Assembly (NCBI GenBank): GCA_004195515.1
Contig: PSPR01000024.1
Coordinates: forward strand, 1-43,634
Direction: 5' to 3'
Length of the DNA: 43,634 nt
Origin: Methanobacteriota archaeon
GTDB lineage: Archaea > Thermoplasmatota > Poseidoniia > Poseidoniales > Poseidoniaceae
Shown piece after piece: positions 1-7,323 of the stretch (its first letter is position 1; every line of letters begins with the position of its first letter). Below the pieces are notes generated by a model that saw only the letters and a list, made by a program, of their open reading frames with translations, ran no database searches and was not told the DNA's origin. Both the position numbers and the translations under genes were made by a program.

Positions 1-1468
1 TTTTCTCTTCTTTGAACTCATGTTCGTCCATTACTGCATCAGCCGGATTTGAAGGCAGGTTATTCCAACCTTCAGGCAAAGATTGCTTCTTCGGTTTGAC
101 CGCTCTCCAACCAGGCGTGGTTAGATGTCTTTGTTCTTTGATAAAATTTTGTCCCTGCTTAGCAGCGGTTCGCTTTTGTACGTCCCACACCGATTCGGGG
201 TGGAAGGAAGCCAAGAATTGGCGGCAGATTAAATCGTAAAGCCGAGCGGCATCTCCGTCCAAATTACCAGGTGGTAATTTACCGGTTGGAATGATAGCAA
301 AGTGATCTGAAACCTTTGAATTATCAAAATTCCGACCGACATTTTCAAGGCCGTCATCGACCAATCTTTTTGAATGAGGATGGAGTGAATCCTGAGCGCC
401 TAATTGGCGGACGATTTTGGAGACCTCCTCCATCATATCCTCGGGCAAGTGCCTTGAATCAGTTCGAGGATATGTGGTTAATTTGTGGGTAGCGTATAAT
501 TCCTGAGCCGCACCTAATGTTCTACGGGCAGCCCAAGACCAGGTGCTATTCGCTTCTCGCTGCAAGGTTGTTAAATCGAAGTTTAACGGTGGTTTTTCCT
601 TTGCATCACGATTGGTTTGCTTTACTTCGAACGCACCATCGCTTGCGATAACTTGTTCTAACATCTCTTTTTCAGATCGTTCTAAAATCCGGTGAGCTTT
701 ATGTTCTGGCTGCTCTGAATTATCTTTGTGACCTGCTCGCTCCCAGCGAGCGGACCAAGTCGCATCTCCAGCACTAAAGGTCGCTTCCAATTCCCAAAAT
801 GGCATTGGATTGTGGCCGAGGATTTCAATTTCATGGTCGACTATTATCGCTAATGTCGCGGTTTGAACCCGACCTAATGATAGTGAACTCTTGTCCTTTC
901 TGCTGGTTCGCAAAAATGTCGAAGCGACACGGCTACCGTTCATTCCGATGATCCAATCGGCTTCAGCTCGGCTGACTGCAGCATCGCGTAAAGGCGAATA
1001 TTCGTCTGCGCTAACTCGACTATCCCAAGCGTTTTGGATAGCATCATCCGTCATCGATTGTAGCCACATTCTGCTCATCGGTGCCTTGACCTGAGCGAAT
1101 TCAACGATGCGTCTGAAGATCAATTCACCTTCACGCGCTGCGTCACAAGCATTTACGACCTCTGTGCAATCCTTTGCACTAATCATCTTCTTCATAGCGG
1201 TCAACTGCTTTCTATTCGAGCCCCGACCTGTAATCGGTTTGAGCAAAAACTTTTCTGGAATGAACGGCAATTGGTCGATGGTCTTTCGCCAATTTTTGAA
1301 GGCCTCATCATATTCTTCTGGAGTCTTTAATTCGAGTAGATGACCAACAGCCCAGGTCACTATGATTTCATCGGATTGCCAATGGGTTTCCATTTTATTT
1401 TTGATCCCCAATACCTTGGCGATATCGGCCGCCACACTTGGCTTCTCAGCGATGATGACGGTTGGCAT
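1..1468 (-). CDS. topB: DNA topoisomerase, type IA (topoisomerase III-like), C-terminus truncated by window edge
   Basis: Reverse-strand translation starts MPTVIIAEKPSVAADIAKVLGIKNKMETHW, contains WLQSMTDDAIQNAW, EYSPLRDAAVSRAEADWIIGMNGSR, SLSLGRVQTATL and the active-site motif TTYPRTDSRHLPEDM. Absent from the ORF track because it has no stop inside the window. Confidence 0.88.
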   Translation of the reverse strand, partial: MPTVIIAEKPSVAADIAKVLGIKNKMETHWQSDEIIVTWAVGHLLELKTPEEYDEAFKNWRKTIDQLPFIPEKFLLKPITGRGSNRKQLTAMKKMISAKDCTEVVNACDAAREGELIFRRIVEFAQVKAPMSRMWLQSMTDDAIQNAWDSRVSADEYSPLRDAAVSRAEADWIIGMNGSRVASTFLRTSRKDKSSLSLGRVQTATLAIIVDHEIEILGHNPMPFWELEATFSAGDATWSARWERAGHKDNSEQPEHKAHRILERSEKEMLEQVIASDGAFEVKQTNRDAKEKPPLNFDLTTLQREANSTWSWAARRTLGAAQELYATHKLTTYPRTDSRHLPEDMMEEVSKIVRQLGAQDSLHPHSKRLVDDGLENVGRNFDNSKVSDHFAIIPTGKLPPGNLDGDAARLYDLICRQFLASFHPESVWDVQKRTAAKQGQNFIKEQRHLTTPGWRAVKPKKQSLPEGWNNLPSNPADAVMDEHEFKEEK

Positions 1469-1524
1469 GATTCGGGTCGGGATTGACGAGGCTACTTGAA
1501 GGTGCGCCAAACATGGATTCTGAG

Positions 1525-1542
1525 CAGGTACTATAGTACCTG
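1525..1542. promoter_or_regulatory. Perfect 18-bp palindrome, candidate operator
   Basis: CAGGTACTATAGTACCTG equals its own reverse complement; lies 57 bp upstream of the topoisomerase ATG, next to a TATA-like CCATAAAAAATAC read on the minus strand. Confidence 0.55.
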
Positions 1543-1561
1543 TATTTTTTATGGTATTTTT

Positions 1562-1945
1562 TCAAGCCAAAAACAACCTTCTCCGAGCGGCTTCATCCCA
1601 CTCACCTTCTGCTCCGGGTCCGGCACATCCTACACAACCAGGATAACCGGCTTGCAAAAGGTCCAGAACCTGTTGTTCAAAATCAGTCCAGCCACACCTC
1701 GGAACCCAGCATATTGTGTCAGCGGGTTCTTCGCCGCCGATTTGGAAAATCCCCTCAGCACTTAATGAGCCTATTTTCAATAATGGAAATTCTAAACGAG
1801 CAGGAATATGATCTGCGATTGCTTGAATCAAAATATTTGCAGATTCGATATCTTTTTCTTTAACCGAAAGTATACAACTTTCGCTTTTCAAAAACCGTCT
1901 CGCCGCTTCTCTTAACGATGGCCAGCGTACATCTGTCATCTGCAT
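1562..1945 (-). CDS. Hypothetical protein (127 aa)
   Basis: Uninterrupted ORF, divergent from pyrD and ahead of the topoisomerase; no family recognised. Confidence 0.55.
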   Translation of the reverse strand: MQMTDVRWPSLREAARRFLKSESCILSVKEKDIESANILIQAIADHIPARLEFPLLKIGSLSAEGIFQIGGEEPADTICWVPRCGWTDFEQQVLDLLQAGYPGCVGCAGPGAEGEWDEAARRRLFLA

Positions 1946-1978
1946 TATCCATGGCGATGTTAGCCCAAGACTTGAAGG

Positions 1979-3049
1979 ATGCGCTCCTCAGCCATCAGTA
2001 CAATGGGACTAGGTCATGCACTCATCGCAAGGCCGCTGATGGCTTTGATGGATAGTGAAAAGGCCCATAGAAGATCTCTATTGGCCCTCATTGGCCGCTT
2101 GATGCTCAGAGTACTTTACAAACCCAAGCAACTCAAATCCAATATTTTCGAATTGGATTTTTCCAATCCGCTCGGATTGGCTGCAGGAATGGATAAGAAG
2201 GCCGAAGCGATGACCGGCTGGGAAAACATCGGATTCGGTTTCATTGAAATTGGCGGTATCACCATGGAAGAGCAAGATGGTAATGCCAAACCTAGAATGT
2301 TTCGTTCATCCAAAGATAAAGCTTTAGTCAACCGAATGGGATTCAATAACCCCGGCTCCAAAAAGATGGCAGCACATCTTGGCAATTGCAAAAAACCTTC
2401 AATTCCTCTATTCCTTAATGTCGGGAAATCAAAGATTACCCCACTAAGTGATGCCGCGGGCGATTATGCCAAAACCGTCAAGCGCTGCTGTCCATACGTA
2501 GATGGCTTCGTCATCAATGTCTCTTCACCGAATACCCCTAATCTCAGGGAATTACAAAAGGACGAGGATTTGGCAAAAATCATCATCGCTGTTAAAGAGT
2601 TCAGCGCACATAAACCTGTATTGATCAAGATAGCACCCGATCTTGAAGATAATCAAATAAAGTCGATAGTAGATACAGCTCGCAATCTTGATTGTCAAGG
2701 AATAATCGCAACCAATACAACTGTCGAAAGACCTCATCAAAGCGGCATCATGAACCAAACCGGTGGATTATCGGGTGCTCCGCTCAAAATACGATCTACC
2801 GAAGTTATCCGGATAATTGCTGACCATACCGATGGAAGTTGGCCGATAATTGGAGTCGGTGGAATTTCAAATGCTGATGATGCTTGGGAGAAGATTATCA
2901 ACGGTGCTTGTTTGATTCAAATTTACAGTTCACTAGTATTTGGCGGTGCTGGTACCATCAAAAAAATAGTAAATGGGTTAAATAAAAAACTTAAAGCCCA
3001 TAATTTAGAAAACATTGACCAAGCGGTTGGTCTTGCTAGGAGGTCTTGA
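1979..3049 (+). CDS. pyrD: Dihydroorotate dehydrogenase, class 2-like
   Basis: NPLGLAAGMDKKAEA, FIEIGGITMEEQDGNAKPRMFR, NRMGFNNPG, VINVSSPNTPNLRELQ, ATNTT, GGLSGAPL, IIGVGGISNADDA. Start may be the internal ATG at 2003. Confidence 0.93.
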   Translation: MRSSAISTMGLGHALIARPLMALMDSEKAHRRSLLALIGRLMLRVLYKPKQLKSNIFELDFSNPLGLAAGMDKKAEAMTGWENIGFGFIEIGGITMEEQDGNAKPRMFRSSKDKALVNRMGFNNPGSKKMAAHLGNCKKPSIPLFLNVGKSKITPLSDAAGDYAKTVKRCCPYVDGFVINVSSPNTPNLRELQKDEDLAKIIIAVKEFSAHKPVLIKIAPDLEDNQIKSIVDTARNLDCQGIIATNTTVERPHQSGIMNQTGGLSGAPLKIRSTEVIRIIADHTDGSWPIIGVGGISNADDAWEKIINGACLIQIYSSLVFGGAGTIKKIVNGLNKKLKAHNLENIDQAVGLARRS

Positions 3050-3050
3050 A

Positions 3051-3437
3051 TTGCTAACCCACCGGACCAGACTTTTGCTAATCGGGGCAGTGCTTACTCT
3101 CGCCCTTGCGGCTACTTTGCTCATACAAACTCCTGAGGCCACCAGAACAATTGAGGAAGTGCTCAATGACCCAAACAGCCTTGAAGGGCGTAAAATCGCT
3201 ATCAGGGGGGAAGTTCTCGATGGTTCCATAGATAACTCAACTAATAGTTTTGTAATTCATGGTGAAACGATGAGTTTAGATGTTGATTTTTCTAAGGCTG
3301 CTGTTTCAAATGGATTGGATGATAATCGAACGGTTTACGCCGAAGGTACCTTGATAAAAAAAGATGGCGTCTGGGTTTTTGAGGCTGAGATAATCAAGAC
3401 TTCTTGTCCCTCAAAATACGAAGAACAGGCTGAATGA
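3051..3437 (+). CDS. ccmE: CcmE-like periplasmic heme chaperone, Cys-type
   Basis: N-terminal TM segment, OB-fold pattern GRKIAIRGEVLDGSI..., C-terminal TSCPSKYEEQ (CxxxY). TTG start at 3051 has an AGGAGGT Shine-Dalgarno; the track start at 3015 overlaps pyrD. Confidence 0.7.
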   Translation: MLTHRTRLLLIGAVLTLALAATLLIQTPEATRTIEEVLNDPNSLEGRKIAIRGEVLDGSIDNSTNSFVIHGETMSLDVDFSKAAVSNGLDDNRTVYAEGTLIKKDGVWVFEAEIIKTSCPSKYEEQAE

Positions 3438-3477
3438 TCACTATTGCAAATTTAGCAATGGCATTTTATTTGAACAA

Positions 3478-3832
3478 ACTACCCCGGTGGGTTCAAAACG
3501 GACAGGGCCCACCGCCATTCGGGATAGGAGGGGAGTTTGCGTGCCCTTTTCCGCAAATCGTTGATGGCGGTCCGAACACCGAGGGGCGGTTCAGCCGGTC
3601 CGGAGGATTCCCGCAGGCGGACGTCGATGTCTCGCCCCCACGTGACCCGGGTGTCATGAACCGAAGCCGGAAGGAATCGGGAACCGAATAACCGGGGGAT
3701 CAGGTCAGGCCGGGAACGGAGCAGCCCTACCTGGGGCCATGGGTGCCGTGGGGTATCGGGACGGAGGAAGTCTGTGGAATTGGTCCACTGGATACGAGAA
3801 TCCACCTTTGGGATTCCCACTTTTTTTCCATC
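3478..3832 (+). ncRNA. Signal recognition particle RNA (7S/SRP RNA), boundaries approximate
   Basis: GC-rich non-coding block in a lower-GC background; S-domain helix 8 signature GGTCAGGCCGGGAACGGAGCAGCCCTACCTGG with GGAA tetraloop (CCG-GGAA-CGG); archaeal-type CCGAGGGGCGGTTC; followed by T7 run at about 3830. Confidence 0.88.
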
Positions 3833-3838
3833 TCAATT

Positions 3839-4318
3839 TTAAATGTCAAAGACGACATCTGCGTACCAGCCCGGCCCTTCGAAAGATGGCACTTCAGGCC
3901 ATTGAGAGTGTATTACTTGTCCTGCTTCCACTTGTTTGAATGCAAATTCATGAGTGGTAACAGCCTTAATTTCCACTTCTAATTCGACCAGGTTTTTATC
4001 AACAAATGAAACTTGAACCTCTATGAAACCATCTTTGACCATCGGTTGGCAATCGACTAAAAATTCATCGTTTCCCTCACAACGGTATAATACTTCATCG
4101 AGCCATTTTACCACTAAAAGATCGATATCGCCATCGTGTTGTACCTCCCATTTGGCGACATTTCTAACCACTGAATTTGTATCACAATTGTCCGAGACCA
4201 AAATTGACTGCATGCCTAAGGTCAATTCTTTGACCAGTTCGGAAGCATTCCGGGCGAATGCTCGCAATCCAATATCTGCAGTGGTCGGTCTGACCCAATA
4301 ACTCATGGCGCCAATCAC
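3839..4318 (-). CDS. Archease (RtcB/tRNA splicing ligase activator family)
   Basis: TTADIGLRAFARNASELVKELTLGM and the downstream LLVVKWLDEVLYRCEG pattern are characteristic of archease. Confidence 0.88.
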   Translation of the reverse strand: MIGAMSYWVRPTTADIGLRAFARNASELVKELTLGMQSILVSDNCDTNSVVRNVAKWEVQHDGDIDLLVVKWLDEVLYRCEGNDEFLVDCQPMVKDGFIEVQVSFVDKNLVELEVEIKAVTTHEFAFKQVEAGQVIHSQWPEVPSFEGPGWYADVVFDI

Positions 4319-5367
4319 CTCTGTGAAATTTGCATATTCCAGGCGACTTCGGCCAAGCGGTCTGCTAAGTCAGCACCGGTTAAAGTGAAATTGTCATCTG
4401 AACCCATAATACATTCAACCGCAGCATTGGCTAATTGTGCAGCTTGATGATTAGTGAGAGATAATTTTAGAGCAGCTGCTAATGCTACTCCTGCTGCATC
4501 GATAATTCCTGTTACGCCTCTAGGCTCTTCAAGTGTACATTCGAGACTGATGACTTCGCCGTCTGAACTATGGACAGTAACTCCTTTTTCTCCTTCTAAA
4601 ACCAATAGGTTACCCCATTGGTTATCAGCAACCAGTTGTTTTGCTGCTTGATATGAATCCTCGATTCCCATTCTTTTAGCCATTAGATCCAAACCTCTGG
4701 TTTGAAAAATCACCCAATCTGCACCGGTTATTCGGTTTAGACCAGTCAACTTTGGATCGCAAATTATTGGAACATTTGCGGCCTTTGCAGCGCCAATCAA
4801 TTTGCTTGCTCCGTGGTCTGTGATTACACCGTGACCATAATCTGAAATGATAAGTACATCTGCAGAATCCAGTTTGTTAATCGCTTGTTCAATTATCAAG
4901 TCCAAAGCCTTTTCAGCGATTGGTCCATCGTCTTCGATATCCCATCGCAATAATAGTTGTTGGTTGGTGATAAGATATTCTCTTCCGGCGATGAGGCGAT
5001 TTTTGACGGTTGTAATTCGGCCTTCCACCATTTCGATTCCATCGCAATCAACCTCTTCTGCCTCCAAAGCTTTGATGATATTTACTCCGGCCCTATCATT
5101 GCCAACTACACCGAATAAAAATGCGTTAAGTCCGATATTTTCCAAGCCTCGGGCGACGTGTGCAGCAGCGCCAACATCTTCGTAGCGGCGGGTTTCTTTG
5201 AGGACTGGGACGGGGGCACTCGAATTGAGATTATTCGCATATCCATGGATATATCGGTCGAGCATAATGTCGCCGACCAAGACAACATCACCGTGAAGAT
5301 TTTTAATCTTATTTTGCAGATCGACCAGACGGTCATGAATCTCGTGTTGTTGGTCACTCATTCCCAT
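4315..5367 (-). CDS. PfkB-family carbohydrate kinase, RfaE/HldE kinase-domain-like
   Basis: GDVVLVGDIMLDRYIHG, APVPVLKETRRYEDVGAAAHVARGLENIG, GVVGNDRAG, SDYGHGVI. Start at M12 of the track ORF avoids overlap with the upstream gene; ATGA overlap with archease. Confidence 0.82.
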   Translation of the reverse strand: MGMSDQQHEIHDRLVDLQNKIKNLHGDVVLVGDIMLDRYIHGYANNLNSSAPVPVLKETRRYEDVGAAAHVARGLENIGLNAFLFGVVGNDRAGVNIIKALEAEEVDCDGIEMVEGRITTVKNRLIAGREYLITNQQLLLRWDIEDDGPIAEKALDLIIEQAINKLDSADVLIISDYGHGVITDHGASKLIGAAKAANVPIICDPKLTGLNRITGADWVIFQTRGLDLMAKRMGIEDSYQAAKQLVADNQWGNLLVLEGEKGVTVHSSDGEVISLECTLEEPRGVTGIIDAAGVALAAALKLSLTNHQAAQLANAAVECIMGSDDNFTLTGADLADRLAEVAWNMQISQR

Positions 5368-5396
5368 GATTTTCACCTGCGTTCTAATCCAACTAA

Positions 5397-5783
5397 TCAC
5401 TCTTTTCTATCGAGTAGTTCCGCTAATAATGAAGCGTGCTTTGAATCGCTGATATCCATTGTCTTTCTTAGAGTTTGAAGCATGGCGTCTTCATCTGATG
5501 AAATCATTCCGTCTTCGAGAGCTGTGACCAGAGTGGCCCGGTAAGCCATAGTCTTCTCATCAAGAATCGGATCTTCCCTGGCTTCAGCCAATAGTTGTTC
5601 GTGAGTTTTGGAATCGATCTCGAATGCTACCCGCATCGTTTCCAGTAATGCGACCTCATCCTCAATAATTTCACCGTCGTCCAAAGCCTGACGCAACATG
5701 TCAAGATAAACCTCCTCGGGCGGAGGTGCGTTCATTGATTTTCGTGCTTCATCTGAGAGTCGGCGAACCCGATCTGGATGCAT
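5397..5783 (-). CDS. TerB-like repeat protein (probably the 3' part of a frameshifted gene)
   Basis: Repeats LRQALDDGEIIEDEVALLETMRVAFEI and VTALEDGMISSDEDAMLQTLRKTMDI; a third copy (VLARAWEDGKITKDEQHLLSEVVEFVGMHPDRV) continues in frame upstream of the first ATG. Confidence 0.6.
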   Translation of the reverse strand: MHPDRVRRLSDEARKSMNAPPPEEVYLDMLRQALDDGEIIEDEVALLETMRVAFEIDSKTHEQLLAEAREDPILDEKTMAYRATLVTALEDGMISSDEDAMLQTLRKTMDISDSKHASLLAELLDRKE

Positions 5784-5857
5784 GCCAACAAATTCGACAA
5801 CTTCGGAAAGTAAATGTTGTTCGTCTTTGGTAATTTTTCCATCTTCCCAAGCCCGAG

Positions 5858-6307
5858 CTAAAACTCGCCTTTTGAAACTGGAGATATAACCGGATTTTCG
5901 TGGAATACCATACCTTCATCGACGTGAGATAATAAATCAAGAGTTAGTTGTCCGCCTCCTCTTAAATTTGAAACCTCTACTCTTTCCCCTTTGAGAATTA
6001 CGACTTCGGCTAGGATTTTATTACGAAGTGCACCTGCTCGCTCTTTGCCTACAGAAGTCAATCCATAGACTCGACGTCGTTGTTTTGCACCGGGGACGTG
6101 GCGTTGTCCAGTGATTAATTCCCCCCGTTGCTCAAGACGTTTGAGAGTTCTAGGAACGTGCTTTCGTTGAACGTGGACCGCAGCGGAAATACCCGCTTGG
6201 GTTACCGCCGCTGGTGCTTCCCATTGGCCCTCTGGAAGCGGGTTGTCAAAAAGATGCAAAAGCATCCTTTCTTCTGTGGTGAGCGTGCCAAGATATCCGT
6301 CGACCAT
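5858..6307 (-). CDS. Winged-helix transcriptional regulator-like protein (probably the 5' part of a frameshifted gene)
   Basis: MVDGYLGTLTTEERMLLHLFDNPLPEGQWEAPAAVTQAGISAAVHVQRKHVPRTLKRLEQRGELITGQRHVPGAKQRRRVYGLTSVGKE has a wHTH pattern; track ORF extends to 6421 but the ATG at 6307 is more likely. Confidence 0.65.
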   Translation of the reverse strand: MVDGYLGTLTTEERMLLHLFDNPLPEGQWEAPAAVTQAGISAAVHVQRKHVPRTLKRLEQRGELITGQRHVPGAKQRRRVYGLTSVGKERAGALRNKILAEVVILKGERVEVSNLRGGGQLTLDLLSHVDEGMVFHENPVISPVSKGEF

Positions 6308-6372
6308 CCTACCTCCCCTAAACCGGTGAGGTGGGGTGAGGCACATAAGGCTGGCTCTGTGTGCAGTTGCAC

Positions 6373-7323
6373 ATGGGAACTGGGAAAGGCGGCAGGCCGA
6401 GGCAAAGACCCTCGCGTCCAATCGGCCTCAATTCGATTGGTGCTCCATCGATTCCCAACCCTGAACCTGTAGCAAAGGATGGAAAATGGTTCATACCAAA
6501 TCCAGTTGCTTCAAGACTATATCAAAAATCTGCACTCGGTACACCGGTAACCGATGGTATCCTGATGAGTGCTGAAGAAGTAATGTTTTGCCATTGGCAC
6601 CGCCATATTCCAGTAAGTGAAGAATGGGTTGGTCAAAGGTTGATTGAAGATCCTGATTTTGCTCATCGCTGTGTCGCATTTGACATCGCTAGATCCGGTG
6701 GGGAGAAAACCATCCCTATAGATGGAAAATGGCTGCGTTGGCCCCGCGATTCTCACCCCTCCATATCCGGCCCGGTCGCACAAATAAAATGGGCTCGAAC
6801 CGGCGATGATTTTGATTGGGAGAGTCTATTTTCTTGGGTCGAGGAAGTGAATGATTCGGGATTGATTCCAGAGTTGGCTTTGGTCGACGATGAGATGGAC
6901 GTTACGATGTACCGACTCTCCTCAATCGATCCTAGAGGTTCACTAACGCCTTCATCACCATCAAATCCTAACCAACATATCGGTGTCGAACATCTTTCAC
7001 GGCGATTTTACCGGGCCGATGAAAGCGCGTGGATGGCCGGTGATTCAGATGATGTGAGTAGATTATTTGGCGAATTGAATTCGCGTGGTTTAATGATGCG
7101 GCCCGGATTCAAATATGGCTGTCGTTGGCGGGTTTACACTACGCCAATCGATGAAGAACACGCTCCTTGGTTGATGCAATTACAATCGGATGCACCACAG
7201 GATTGGGAAGGAGTTTGTCTATCGGTCAGGTTGGCTGAAGGGGTTAACAAAGGCTGGGTCGTGGCCCTCGATTCCAATGGATGGAACTTCTTGATGTTCC
7301 GTCGTCACCTTCCGGGTCGTTGA
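6373..7323 (+). CDS. endA: tRNA-splicing endonuclease (EndA-like)
   Basis: LFGELNSRGLMMRPGFKYGCRWRVYTTPIDEEHAPWLMQ and SVRLAEGVNKGWVVAL match the catalytic-domain pattern; duplicated-domain length (about 316 aa). Confidence 0.85.
   Translation: MGTGKGGRPRQRPSRPIGLNSIGAPSIPNPEPVAKDGKWFIPNPVASRLYQKSALGTPVTDGILMSAEEVMFCHWHRHIPVSEEWVGQRLIEDPDFAHRCVAFDIARSGGEKTIPIDGKWLRWPRDSHPSISGPVAQIKWARTGDDFDWESLFSWVEEVNDSGLIPELALVDDEMDVTMYRLSSIDPRGSLTPSSPSNPNQHIGVEHLSRRFYRADESAWMAGDSDDVSRLFGELNSRGLMMRPGFKYGCRWRVYTTPIDEEHAPWLMQLQSDAPQDWEGVCLSVRLAEGVNKGWVVALDSNGWNFLMFRRHLPGR

Noticed and set aside
12-1343. Plus-strand ORFs at 12..239, 891..1094 and 1107..1343
   Set aside because: They are antisense to the clear topoisomerase frame on the minus strand.
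3763-3780. GGACGGAGGAAGTCTG resembling an RNase P RNA core motif
   Set aside because: The adjacent S-domain helix 8 signature with GGAA tetraloop fits SRP RNA much better, and other RNase P conserved regions were not seen.
3434-3982. Short ORFs at 3434..3691, 3479..3820, 3739..3939 and 3743..3982
   Set aside because: They overlap the SRP RNA signature and have no recognisable protein motifs.
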